In this document: positions 11,201-22,517 of the stretch, in pieces | Position numbering within the stretch: position 1 is the stretch's first letter | How the letters are laid out: each line of letters begins with the position of its first letter | Origin: Akanthomyces muscarius | Taxonomy: Eukaryota > Ascomycota > Sordariomycetes > Hypocreales > Cordycipitaceae | Direction: 5' to 3' | DNA: 64,000 bases | NCBI RefSeq assembly: GCF_028009165.1 | Contig: NC_079242.1 | Span: forward strand, 4,650,001 to 4,714,000 | The notes under the pieces: model-generated | Database searches by the model: none | Seen by the model: only the letters and a program-made list of their open reading frames with translations | Told to the model about the DNA's origin: nothing | Position numbers and translations under genes: made by a program

Positions 11201-12037
11201 TTACATACTCATCAACCCTCCCAAATCCTTTTCCATATTCCGCAACCTAGCCTGCAACTCCCTCTTCTTGGCTTCCAACTCCCTCGCCTCATCCTCTTCC
11301 CTCTTCAGATCCTCCATCGTCCATACATCGCCCTCGTCTTCCCCATCCCCGTCCTCATCCTCGTCCTCGTCATCCATCCAGTTCCTGTTCATGCTCGCCA
11401 GCTGCTCCCCCTGCTCCTTCACCTTATCCTCGTAGTACACCGTCGAGTCCCGCCCGTTCCTGTACTTTGCCCGCAGGCTCGCGATCCGCTCCCGCGCGCC
11501 CGGCAGGTCGTACACGCCGCACAGCTTCTCTGCGCCCCGCAGCAGCACCTCGACGTCAATGTCCCCCTTGCGGTCCAGCTCGCCCTTGCGCAGCCGCGCG
11601 TGCATCTCGCCGCCCAGCACCGCCGCCACGGCCGTGTGCTTGCGCGGCGGCTGCTGCGCGCCGCCGCCGCGGGTCGGCGGGCCGGTGGTGACTTCGCCGG
11701 CGGTGGTCACGTTGAAGACGGTCTGGCGGCGCTTAGCCGCGGGTTTGGTGTCCTCGGGCTCGGAGGCGGCGCGTTTGGAGTGCGAGGTGGTGGGGGGTGG
11801 AGGGGGCGGAGGGACGGAGAAGAGCGCGCGCTCGTGGGCTTCGGTGTCGCGGATCAGAGAGGTGATGTCGTGGTGGGATAGGAGCGCGTTGGTGAAGATT
11901 TTGGGCGAGGGGAAGCTGTGAGCGCGGGTGAGCTTGCGTTCTTCCTGACCGTAATTGTGAATGGAATCCTACGGAAGAGAATCGATTCCTTGACAGGAAT
12001 AGCTGATTTGCTCCAGATGGGAGCTGAGCTGCGACAT
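11201..12037 (-). CDS. SPC34: DASH complex subunit Spc34
   Basis: Two exons on the minus strand, 12037-11973 and 11915-11201, with a 57-bp intron (donor GTAGGA, acceptor CTCACAG) give about 259 residues. The short first exon encodes MSQLSSHLEQISYSC and joins to SLPFPSPKIFTNALLS, followed by HDITSLIRDTEAHERALFS, the recognisable N-terminal signature of Spc34. The rest has a conserved region around VLLRGAEKLCGVYDLPGARERI, an acidic stretch (DEDEDEDGDGEDEGD) and a C-terminal coiled coil (about residues 215-259). Spc34 is one of ten subunits of the fungal DASH/Dam1 ring, which couples kinetochores to microtubule plus ends in mitosis. Without the small first exon the protein would lack its conserved N-terminus; this exon is easily missed. 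Confidence 0.92.
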
Positions 12038-12879
12038 AGTCACGGTTGTCGCGACGCGACCGTGGGCGTGCGTTGTGGTGGAACAGGAGGATCAAGGCTC
12101 TCTTTGTGCTCGGGTGTGTTTTGGCTCGAGTTCTGCTTCTGTTCCCCGAATTTGATTCGTATGCTTCCCGGCCCGATAAATGTTAGAATTAAATGTGGTA
12201 GGGAGCTCGTTGAAGAGAGGTCGTCGGCAAACGGCAGCTTGGCGGGGATCAAAACACGGCGTTTGGTGTCGGACGGCCGCCCCGCGTCCCCCACTAATAC
12301 CCGACAGGCCTTCCTGCAGGCCACGCCCAACTTGGCCAAAGTTATAGAGATGACGCGAGACAGTATGCCCTGATGGCGATGAAGGCGTTTTTTTATATCA
12401 AAATGGCAGGGTTTGAGACAGGTACAAATCTCACGATATCCTACAACTTCCATCTGCACCTAACTATCCCGTGTCACGTATCCGCAATCACTACAAGAAC
12501 AGTGGTAAATGCAACGCTTGCCTATTCTATGTCTATATCTAATTGCGAAAACAAACAGCAAAAAATCCAAACATATTCAAGGGAGGCATATCCAGATGTT
12601 TTCTCCTCCCGCCGTCACATCTGTCGACGTGACCATGAACCATCCCATCCCGCGAGGGAAGCGTCCGCTTTGGGCTCCAAGCAGGAACCAGACGCCAAAT
12701 GCATCCCGTGTCTATGATTTTATCCAAAACATCCCGCCCCAGTGTATATTGCCAAGCTATGCCATAATCCAAACAAGAAATTGCAAGAAACCCATTTTGA
12801 CTGCCATTCGTCGCCAAAAAAAAAATCATCAGGTCCATCTCTTCAGTCCTCCAGTTTCGTTCTTCGTTCCTTCATCCCT
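12038..12879. other. Gap upstream of the SPC34 gene
   Basis: It contains the SPC34 promoter and the 3' flank of the acidic protein gene. Short frames on both strands lack any domain. I see no RNA gene or notable repeat. Confidence 0.5.
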
Positions 12880-14130
12880 TTATTGAGAATCTTCCATTTC
12901 GTTAATCTCAATCGTCCAGTACGGCAGCTCCATGCCGAGGTGCTGGCTGGTAATGTACTCGTCCTCGCTCGAGTTGGGCTCCTCGAGCTCGTCGATGCGT
13001 GGCTCAGGCGGGTCCTGGAAGAGCAGGCTGCCCCTGTGCATGCGCTTCCTCATGCGGCGCGCGCTGGAGCCCATCTCATTGACGTCGAGACCACCATCGT
13101 CCGAGTCGTCCGAGTCGCTGCGCTCGCTGAAGGTGCGTTTGCCGGTGATGCTGCTCGAGACGCTGAGACGGCGTCGACGCATGTGCTGCTGCCACTTGTA
13201 AAAGGCGGCCTCTTCCGTGTCCTGCCCCCCTTCCTCGTCCGAGGCCTCGTTGCTGCAGTTGAGATTCTTCAAATCCTGCATCATCCTGATGGGCAGGTCT
13301 CGGTGCTCGAATCGCGGTGCCTTGTCGTCTCTCTGCTTCGAGCTCGATCGGCTACGATTGGACTCGATTTCATACGGATCCAGGACAGACAAGCCATTGT
13401 CGCTGTCCATGGGATCCATGTCTTCGAGGACAAAGTCGCAGACTGTGGTCGTTGTGGTAGTAACGGCAGCATAGACGGGCGATTCCATGATTGGCTGTGA
13501 CATGCCATCTTCATTGTTGTCAGTGTCCTCCTCATCTTCCTCTTCTTCCTCTTCATCGTCTTCATCCTCTTCCTCGTCCTCATCCTCCTCCTCCTCTGTC
13601 ATATGTACTACTCTTTTGATGGGAGAAATTGGTCGCCTGGAGGCATCGTTTTTCGGTATAGCATAATCCTCTCCTTCTTCATCGTCCTCGTCATCGTCCT
13701 CGTCAGAATCATCTTCAGGCTCAGACTCGTCTTCGGAGGATTGGGCATCAGACGCAGCTCGAGGAGATGGGGCCTTGATTGGACCACGTTTATAATCTTC
13801 TTCTTCCGATGAGTACTCGTCGTCAGAATCAGAATCATCTGCGGGTTCAGACGAGGACGCAGAGCGAGGGCTGAGCTGTTCTGGCCCGATAAAGGGCTGG
13901 TAGCTAAACTGATGGCCAGTACCGACAGGCTGGATGTGAGGATCCATCGGACCGCGGCGGGATGCTTGACCAAAAGGTGGCTGGCTCTTGCGGGCCTTCT
14001 GCGGTGATGCAGTCGGCGTGTGAGGAGGAGACGTTGGTTCGGCATGAGCTTTGCCCTGCTGAAGCTGCTGCCGACTCAAGTTGAGGTTGGGCATCCCAGG
14101 CTGCCGCCGACCGCCTTTGGGAGCAGACAT
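12880..14130 (-). CDS. Acidic, disordered protein of unknown function (nuclear-type)
   Basis: Single exon of 416 residues. The N-terminus is basic and Pro/Gln-rich (MSAPKGGRRQPG). The middle (about 95-210) is dominated by Asp, Glu and Ser, with unbroken acidic runs around 175-205. Part of the C-terminal half looks structured: HRDLPIRMMQDLKNLNC, EEAAFYKWQQHMRRRRLS with a following Ser/Arg segment, and a terminal ELPYWTIEINEMEDSQ. That tail and the FYKWQQHMRRRRLS segment resemble features I have seen in uncharacterised filamentous-fungal proteins, but I cannot name a family. The composition suggests a chromatin or nucleolar protein; this is inference. The acidic run is coded by a GAG/GAT/GAC-rich tract near 13530-13610 that may vary in length. 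Confidence 0.75.
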   Translation of the reverse strand: MSAPKGGRRQPGMPNLNLSRQQLQQGKAHAEPTSPPHTPTASPQKARKSQPPFGQASRRGPMDPHIQPVGTGHQFSYQPFIGPEQLSPRSASSSEPADDSDSDDEYSSEEEDYKRGPIKAPSPRAASDAQSSEDESEPEDDSDEDDDEDDEEGEDYAIPKNDASRRPISPIKRVVHMTEEEEDEDEEEDEDDEEEEEEDEEDTDNNEDGMSQPIMESPVYAAVTTTTTTVCDFVLEDMDPMDSDNGLSVLDPYEIESNRSRSSSKQRDDKAPRFEHRDLPIRMMQDLKNLNCSNEASDEEGGQDTEEAAFYKWQQHMRRRRLSVSSSITGKRTFSERSDSDDSDDGGLDVNEMGSSARRMRKRMHRGSLLFQDPPEPRIDELEEPNSSEDEYITSQHLGMELPYWTIEINEMEDSQ

Positions 14131-17100
14131 GGCCGAAGTGCTGAGGTGTGCAAGTTATTTCGGCAGCGAAAATTGCATAAAAATCAGCGACTTTGGCAAA
14201 AAAGTATTGCAAAGGGTCGCGTGTCGAGTCAAGATTCGACTAATATAAAAACGTTTGTTGATGTGATGTGGTGTTGTGAAGTCGACTTGCGTACTCGCTC
14301 ACAACGGGGTGTAGGTGGTGTGCCGAGTGGTAAGAGTCACAGTAGCTGCAGCAGACGCAACAGCGCCGCAGTAGCAATGCTTTCGGATGAAAACTGGCCG
14401 CTGCAGGCAGGGGACGGTTAATTGTAATATGCCGGCAGCTGCAGCGCAGGCCGGCTTAAATAAACGTATTTTCTGGCACGTTGCAGTGCCTGGCTGAAAG
14501 AAATTGGTGATTGGCCTTGGTCCTCTACGGTCCAATGCATGCGCATGCGCCAGGGAGGGGCAGCGGGAGAGCGCTATAGCGAAGCGGTGCGGGAGCGCAG
14601 GGCAAGTTGCGGTCGAGTCAGGGAGTCCAAGTCCAGAGTATGAACCGCCAGAGCGGAGAAGAAGCAAGAATGCGGTTTGCGACGGCGGTCATGATAATCG
14701 GGAGGAGACCAGGGGGGGGATGAAGAGCAGCGAGGACGAGGCTGCTTCTTTTGAGGGTGCGTGAGGTGATTGTATGTGTGTGTCTGTCTATGTGCGTGCG
14801 CAGCGTTTCGTTTGCTACCTAGGCACCAGAGATGTGAGATGGGGATGGGAGGACTTGGTCGGCCACCGGGTTGAGATGGGTTCCCTCCTGGATTAAATCA
14901 GCCTAATGATGGGCGTGATTTGAGAAAGACCGGAGCCAAGTAGTGACGTGACGTCTGGTGCGGTTTGGGTGGTTGTAATGGTGGTGGTGGTGGTGGTTGT
15001 GAATGTGGCGGGTGAGACGGCCTCGGACAGTGCGGTGCGCCTTGGGAGGCTGAAGGATGAACAGGCACGCGGATTGACAAGCCAGCCGCTAGAGCCAGAA
15101 ACGGATATATTTGGTGACGAGCCTTTTTTCGAAAAGAGCAAACGTGCCTGAAGTCGCCCAAAAATAGCTTTTTGACGGCGATGAGCAAGGGACAAGGAGG
15201 GTTGAAGAGGGTAAGCCGGCGAGTGCCTGAAGCAATATCCCAGGAACGAGGCCAGGGCGGAGGTGAGTTGAGCAGGCAAGCAGGGGAGAGAATCAGCTCA
15301 GCTCAGCGGCTTATAGGGGGGCCAGTGCACTCGAGTGTACTGGTAGGTAGGTATGCTATAGGGGCGTGGTATAGGGGATATACCGCTGTAACTCGACGCG
15401 TGTCTGCTGTAAAATAGCATCCAGAGCCCTGCAAGACCGCAAACGAAGGGAGGCTGACTCAAATATCCGCCTGCACAGCAATCAGATGTCAGATTTCAGA
15501 AAACTCAGCCGCCAATACCACAGCAGCCCGGTCCCTGTCGCTATTCTTTTTTGGCCTAAACTGAGGCCGCCGTTTCAGATTTTTTTCCTTTGTTGATGGA
15601 CGTCCTGCGCGTGGGTGGCTGCTAGGCCCGACGGTCTGGATCTCGATGGATGGGTGCAGGCCAGAGTGGTTGAGACAAATATGTGCTGTTCGGCGATGGT
15701 CCCGATAGAGCAGGTATCAACAAAGGATGAGCAAGGTTAAGGAGAAAATATGAAGAAGAAAAAACGTTCGCTTTCCGAGGGACAGCGAACCTTGAGGAAC
15801 GATGAAACAGCTCCCGCGCTGGCAGCTGCCTGAGCTCTTATACTGAGTAACTTACACAGCTCCTCATTCCCGCCTCCTCGGCATGGGCCGTCTGGCTGCA
15901 ACCTAGCCTCACAGAACGACTGGGCGAAAAAAAAAAAACACTCAACCAATGATTATTATCCCTTGTCTCTGGTGACTAGCTGGCTTCCTACTACGAAACG
16001 CTCCCACAAATAAACAAAAAAAAAATGCCACCCGTACCTGCGCCCGCCGGGATGCCCCCGTCCAGCAGCGCCTATGCTGTGCATCATCTGCTTGCGTTGG
16101 GCATCAATGCTTCCGAGCATGTGTCGCAGACTCATCGTCTCCCCTTTTCTTCAACGCCCAAACGACTCATTCTTGAGACCGGGTCCCCCCAAACCCCCCA
16201 GCCTATGCGCACACAATCCACTTGCGCTACTTACTTCCAGAACAGCCGAGAAAATTTTCTGCTGCAGCTAAACACACATTGTCGAACCTGCTGGACGGCC
16301 GAGACAGGGATCCAGCATGAGCCTAATGCACCTCTGGAAGGCAGGGGCCATGGTCATGTATGAATACCTATGAATTCGTGCGCTCGTGGCTGCGGCAGGT
16401 CCCTTTGTTGCTTCATGCTATTGCCACATAGAGCTAGAATTCTATTATAAAAGGTTCCGGACTATTAATGACCCCTGTTGGAAATTGGCAATAGCCATCC
16501 GATCCGTGTAAATGCTCTTGGCTGACACTGAAGAAACCCACGGTCCATATATGGAGACTTTTATTATTACGACAGCAGATAATTCCACAGTTGGGTCTTT
16601 ATTCCTCTAGGTACAGCCATGTTTCATGCCTTGAGCGGTCGAAAAGGGCAATAGCAATCATCATGAATTATCATGACAAAAGGAACCCCGAGCTTGGCTG
16701 CAGACAGCTGCATATTTCTGAAGTACGTGCAAAGGCTTCTAACGGCGACAATCTCTATGCAGATCCGAAGCCGTTCAAGTACCAAGAGCAAACACTGTCT
16801 GGTGTGAAGATAGTGTGAGCAGCGCCAGGAGCCCCAGCAGTCTACGCTACGGCAATGCATAATTCACATGTAGATGCAGCCCTCTGACGTCGCATTCGCC
16901 GTGAGGCCTGATAGCACTCGTGAGCGGCTTCCATTGATTCGGATTCCAGTAGCCGTGAATTTGCCGCATTTGGCGGCTTGCTCAAGCAGGGTCAATCACT
17001 TGTTACACAGGCACAATTTCGTACTTTGATCAACGCAATTACATACCCCCATCTGCGACATTTAGACAAAGACGCGATAAGAAGAGGCACAAGGCTCCAC

Positions 17101-18055
17101 CACTAGCCAGAAGCGTAGACTCTGACAGAGCAGACCACCTACCTTGTATGGCCCGGCTCCGTCGCAGCGCCTCAATTGCTGCTGGCGCACCATGTAACAT
17201 GCAAGTGCTCGTCGCATGGCGTTCGACAGCGGGGTCTGGCGGATGCCACCTCACGAGCGAACCACGGGCGAACCACTGGTTTCTGCCTCTGACGGCCTCG
17301 ACGTGCATTGAATTGGAGCACCAACGACGAACTATGCTCCTTCGTGGCTGTTGATCGTCGCCAGTGACAGCACAAGTGCATGATGCGCTGGAAGCTGGGA
17401 AACTCGTGGTTCATATCAGTCCACCACCACACGCTTTTCCCGCAACAAACAGTTCAGCAGATATAGTGCCCGTGGGAGAGTATTCACGAGGAAAAACGCG
17501 ATTTATAAGCTCATGTATGAGCAAAACATAACAAAACAGCCCAGAATCTTCTTCCGTCGAGTTGAATGTGAGCTTGACCAGATATCGCCATGTCTAGGTT
17601 AGCAGCTTCATCGGTTCTGGGGAAGCCGGGGTAGTGGAGTGGCAGAAGTGGCAGGTATAAATTCGGGTAAAGATGCTGGCCAGTCGGTGCAGTCGACAGT
17701 GCAGCAGCTGGCTTGTTAGCACTAACCAGAACCACTAGCAGAGCCACTAACAGCACTGCCCGCCGTCCGCCTGGTGTCCGCCTGCCGCTGATTCAGCAAC
17801 CAGGGACCGCAAAATCATCTGGCCGGTCGCCGCGTCCGCGCCCGCCAAGTGGACCGTCGCCAGGCGCCATCCATCCCAAGACTGCAGATGCGCTTCACGA
17901 CTGCCCATCGCGACACCACCCACGCCATCCTGTCGGCGTCGCAACTGCATTGTACCATCATTTCTTAGACTTGTCTTGTCGGAATATCCATTGTGGGACT
18001 GCTCGAATCTACGCGACCCATCCTTACTCCCCGATCGAACTCCCGCGCCGACGAC
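14131..18055. other. Long divergent intergenic region (3.9 kb)
   Basis: It separates two genes read away from each other, the acidic protein and TAF12. No frame carries a recognisable domain. A 112-codon frame at 16025, opening after an A-rich run, has no similarity that I know. Several simple runs (GGTGGTGGT near 14984, A-runs near 15925 and 16013) are present. The last 350 bases (about 17700-18050) are rich in CCGC and pyrimidines and probably form the TAF12 leader. Confidence 0.5.
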
Positions 18056-20163
18056 ATGAACAACCCTGGCGGGCAGTCGCAGCAGGGCCAAGCTGGCCAA
18101 GCTGGCCAGGCCGGCCAGCCTCCGCCACGACCTCCCCCTATGTACCAGCCAGCGCAAATTAGAAACTTGCCGCTTCTTAGCGAGGATGAAAAACTCAAAT
18201 ATGAGCATGGAGTTACAGGACTCTGGAACCGCATGAACAACTCTGCACCCAACAGCCCGGAGCACGTGGCGGCGCGTAATAAAATTATAGAGTTCTCACG
18301 CATGCTCATCACCAAGATCCAGGGCCGACGGGCACAGGCACAACAGCAACATGGTCAGCAGGCCGGCGCCCAACGCCCTCAAGGCCAGGCCGCTCAGCAG
18401 CAACAGGCTACGACGCAGCAGAAGCCCGCCCAACAGCCAACTGCTGCCGCGGGCAAGCCCGCTGGGAACGCAACTGGAGGAGCTGCTGCATCTGCCTTGG
18501 CCACGGCTGCCGACAGGGCCTCCGTAACGGCGCTCACGCAACCCAAGGTTCCGGACCGTCTGATGGCTCATGTTAACAAGTTGACTTTTAAGGCGCCCCA
18601 GCATCTTACCGAGAAGTCACCGGCGGAAGCCGCGAAATGGATCGAAGACCTGAAAGTTCGATATGGACGAGCTCTCATGACAATGGAGGCCGCTAAGAAC
18701 AAGATTGCCAACATGGATAAGGTCTTTCACGAGCGCGCCCAAGCTGGCAACCCCTTGAAGGACGAGGAGCTTCGTCAATACCGCGAACACAAAGACAAGC
18801 AACAGGAGCTACATAACAATGGCCAGAAATGGATCGAGACTGTCAGGAAGCAACAAGAAAGCGTCTCGGGTCCCGGCCAAGGCCAAAACGCAAGCGCGAC
18901 GCAGAACAAGACCAACGGCTCCGGAACACCCACACAGCAAAACCAAAATGCCGCGGCATCTGTCAATGCCAGTGTCGAAGCTACCAAGAACCAGCAGCAG
19001 ATGGCTGGCCAGCAGCAACAACCAGCGACAAACACCCCGACACCACAGCAACAGCAAGCTCGCCTGGCACAGAATGCGGCAGCCCAAGGTGGTGCAGCAA
19101 TCAAACAAGAGCCCCAGCACCCAGCTCCCGTTAACACAGCCCTCGCCAACGCGCAGGCACAAACACCAGCTCAGGGTGCCGCACGCGTGGGCACACCGCA
19201 GAGTGCGACCGCGCAGGCGCCAGGCGGACCTACCAGGGCTCTGAGCCACTCTGCTGCCATGTCGCTCGCAAACCAACGCGCGGCCGCGCAGCCTGCAAAC
19301 GCGGCCCTGGCAAACCAAAATCAGCAACAGCAGCAAGTCGCTCAACAACAACAAGCGCAGCAAGCGCAGCAAGCGCAGCAACAGCAGCATCAGCAGCAGC
19401 AGCAGCAGGGAGCCGGCACACCGACTGGTGGCACCCCCGGCAGCGTGAACAACGCTGGCGTCAACACGGCTGTGCAACCTCAGCCTCAGCAGCAGGGCCA
19501 CCCGCACGCACACCCGACGCAGCAGCCACCTGCCTCTCTCCAGTCCAAGATGCCGATCCAGAAACATCTACCCGAGCGCGCCACGGCGGTCCCCCAGGGA
19601 GTGACCCTCGGCGGCGGCGTCGCTGCGGGCCGGCCGACGCTCTCCCAGGGCGGCGGCACGCTGGGCGGCGTTATGAACCAGCCCGCCATGGCCAAGGTGC
19701 CCGCCTACAGCCACGATGCCGAGGGCGACCACGTCCTTAGCAAGAAGAAACTCGACGAGCTGGTGCGACAAGTCTGCGGCGCGCCGTCCGAGGGCTCTGA
19801 CGGCAATCTTCTCACGCCCGAGGTGGAAGAGGTACGATAATTTTAATTTGTCTTGTCTTTCTCTCTCCAAACCGATCACTAACAATGTCGTTTTTTTCCC
19901 CCCCACAGAGCGTCTTGAACATGGCAGACAGCTTCGTCGACAATGTCCTGCACGCAGCCTGCCGCAACTCTAAGGAGCGCGGCTCCAAGGTCCTCGAGAT
20001 TCGTGACATCCAGCTCGTCCTCGAGCGCACCTACAACATTCGCGTGCCCGGCTACTCGTCGGACGAGCTGCGTACCGTGCGCAAGGTGCAGCCCTCGGCC
20101 GGCTGGATCGCCAAGATGAGCGCCGTCCAGGCCGCCAAGGTCATGCCCGGCAAGGGAGAGTAG
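18056..20163 (+). CDS. TAF12: TFIID/SAGA subunit TAF12
   Basis: Two exons, 18056-19831 and 19909-20163, with a 77-bp intron (donor GTACGA, CACTAAC branch, acceptor CCCACAG) give about 676 residues. The C-terminal histone fold crosses the intron: [15 protein letters not shown] and LLTPEVEE in exon 1, then [40 protein letters not shown] in exon 2. This is the TAF12 (TAF61) signature; the fold pairs with TAF4 in TFIID and Ada1 in SAGA. The long N-terminal part (about 1-560) is Gln/Ala/Pro-rich with poly-Gln runs, plus a conserved helical block (about 160-270: [21 protein letters not shown]). The ATG at 18056 is used; the frame is open upstream to 17993 only with a non-ATG codon. Confidence 0.93.
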
Positions 20164-20641
20164 CATGGGAATCGAGGAATAGACAAACTTGGCGGCGGCA
20201 AAAAAACAATGACACGAATATATCCCGCAGAAAGCGCTTTTGCTTCCTGCTTTGGTGCGAATTTTGGTGGCGTTTGGGGTATCTTGTTTCCTGTGGTCAG
20301 GTGAAATCACCAATTTTAGATTGTGTTCTTTTTTTTGCGACAAAGAGTCGGCTCAACCATAAGGGAGAGAACATTTCGCGATGAAGGGACGTTTTGCATT
20401 GCCACTTTCTCCCTTTATAGTCTGTCAATGAAAGTGGACTGGATGAGGATGACTTCTGTAGTCCGTTTGATTCTTGACATCTCTTGTACATTATATTGCG
20501 TTGGTGAGTGTTAGGAAGCTGTAGTTGAATTTTGCTTTGATGGATTATGTACAGTGCGTTGTTCCTCTTTCTGCGCCACATGCCCACCTCTACACACGGA
20601 CTCATGGCTCTATATACAGCTATTCTTTTGTACAAAAGCCT
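20164..20641. other. Convergent 3' gap between TAF12 and the P450
   Basis: Both flanking genes end here. I see T-rich and A-rich runs suited to 3' UTRs and no gene. Confidence 0.5.
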
Positions 20642-22517
20642 CTATAGCTCCTTGAGCGCAACGTAGCACTGCCGGGGCTTGTTAGTCAGGACCTGCACGG
20701 CGTCGTACCCGGACAGCTTCTCCGGGCACGGCAAAAACTCAAACTGCCACACCAGCAGCGTGAGCAGCTGCTTGAACTGGACGTACACCATCCTCCTCCC
20801 AAAACACCCGCGCTGGCCGAGGCCAAACGGGATGCTCGGGTACGCCGTGGCGTCGAACTCCTCCGCCCCGGTCTCTGGGTTCGTGACCAGCCACCGCCGG
20901 GGGTCAAACGCGCCCATGCCGTCCTCGTCGCGCATGCGGTAGTAGCCCGCGCCGTCGTCCCTGCCCCCAGCCGCCGCAGCGGCTTTCTGGGAGGTCTCGC
21001 TGCGCAGGTGCTCAGGGATGGGCAGGTTCGGGGACGTGTACCCCGGTCCCTTGTTGACGAGGACGACGGTGGTGCCCTTGGGGATGGGGTGCCCGAGGAC
21101 GACGGTGTCGGCGGTGCACTGGCGGTCCGTCATGGCGGCGGCGTGGGCGAGGCGCAGGATCTCCTCGATGGTGGCGAGGAGCAGCGGGATCTGGAGCGCG
21201 GTGATCTCCTCGTGCGTGGGGAAGCGGCCTGCGGCGACGGCGGACGGGTGCGCGGCGCGGAGGCGCGCGCGCAGGACAGACTGCTGCGATGGGTGGTCGG
21301 CGAGGAACTTGACGCCCCAGGCGAGGACGTTGGACGAGGTTTCGTGACCGCCGGTGACGAAGCCGAACATCTGCGCTTCCGTGTGAGCTAGGGCTGGTAA
21401 GAGCGGCGCAAGGGGGACTTACTTCATCTTTGATCGAGTCGGACCAGTACACGGGCTCGCGGTTCTCCTTTGCGGCCAGTGCACGCTCGCGCAGGATAAT
21501 CAGGTCCAGGGCGCACTTAAGCTTGGAGTAGCCGCCTGTGTCGCTCGAGCTGTCGGCGGCAGCCACCCGATCCACGGCCTTGTCGACCTGGCCCTGGATG
21601 AACTGGTCCTTGAGCCTGCGCAGGCGGCGCACGCGCGGGAACCAGGACAGCACGCGCCAGGCAATGTCCGGGAAGCCCGTCACGGCGACCTTTGTGACGT
21701 TTTCCGTGGTGCGCAGCACGGCGTCCATGGCCGGCGCGAGCGGCGCCTGCGGAAACTCGACGGGCTCCTCCGGGGCGGCACCGTTTCGCAGCTCGCTGCG
21801 CGCCTCTTCGTCTAGACCGTGGAAGAGCTTCAGCTGCTCGACCAGCGCGCGCTCCTCCGTGCCCTCGCCGTAGCCAAAGTCGTAGATGGCGTCAAACGTC
21901 GCGTAGCTCAAGTCGTGATTCGCCGCAAAGGGCCGTCCCTCGCCGGCAATGGCACACTTGATGCGCCACAGCTCCAACAAGCGACATGCGCCCCTGTACA
22001 TGTTGGGCGCGGCGACGCCGTGAAGGAATTCCGGCGACATAATGTCCTGCAGCAGACGGCGGTGGGCCGTCCACACGGGGCCCGTCTTGAGGCAGGCGTG
22101 GAAGTTGGGCATCTCGCCGCGGAGCAGCGCGATGGCGAGGTCGGAGCGGTCAAACTCGTGCGCGCGGCGGACGAGAATGTCCTGCGCCTCGCGAAAGTCG
22201 GAGACGACGACAAAGGGTCGCGCAAAGGGCACGAGGAAGACCTGGTAGATGGGCGAGCGGTGGCGGTCGCTCTGGCGCACGACCCATTCGCTGATGTTGT
22301 CGGGCATCTCGGCCTGGATGGCCATGATGTCGCCGAGGAGGGAGCGCGTGGCGGTGGCATTGTGCGGGATGCCGGGGATGGGCCGGGGAAGAAGCCATTG
22401 GCGCAGGGCGTAGAGGGCGAGGGTGAGGAGGAGGAGGATGATGGAGAGGGTTTGGTAGGTGGTGGTGGTATTGGACGATGAGGCTCCCACAAGGCTGGCG
22501 ATGTGGTGGAGAGACAT
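20642..22517 (-). CDS. Cytochrome P450 monooxygenase, ER membrane
   Basis: Two exons on the minus strand, 22517-21423 and 21370-20642, with a 52-bp intron (donor GTAAGT, CCTAGCTCAC branch area, acceptor GCGCAG) give about 607 residues. An N-terminal membrane anchor (about residues 22-40, SIILLLLTLALYAL) is followed by a Pro-rich hinge (PRPIPGIP). P450 landmarks are in order: I-helix GGHETS (372-377), ExxR at 435-438 (EILR), a PERF-like FDPRRW (about 520) and the haem loop FGLGQRGCFG with the axial Cys at about 554. The protein is longer than the usual 500-530 residues because of a long F-G/H region (about 215-345) and an insert before FDPRRW (about 486-515). The substrate is unknown; the neighbours are housekeeping genes, so nothing suggests a biosynthetic cluster. 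An upstream frame extension to 22586 lacks support. Confidence 0.9.

Noticed and set aside
16025..16363. 112-codon frame starting MPPVPAPAGMPPSS
   Set aside because: No domain, no signal peptide and no codon bias distinguishing it from the surrounding non-coding sequence; left out as a gene.
3925..22517. A secondary-metabolite cluster around the NRPS-like gene and the P450
   Set aside because: The two are 11 kb apart with Spc34, TAF12 and other core genes between them, and no other biosynthetic enzymes are present.
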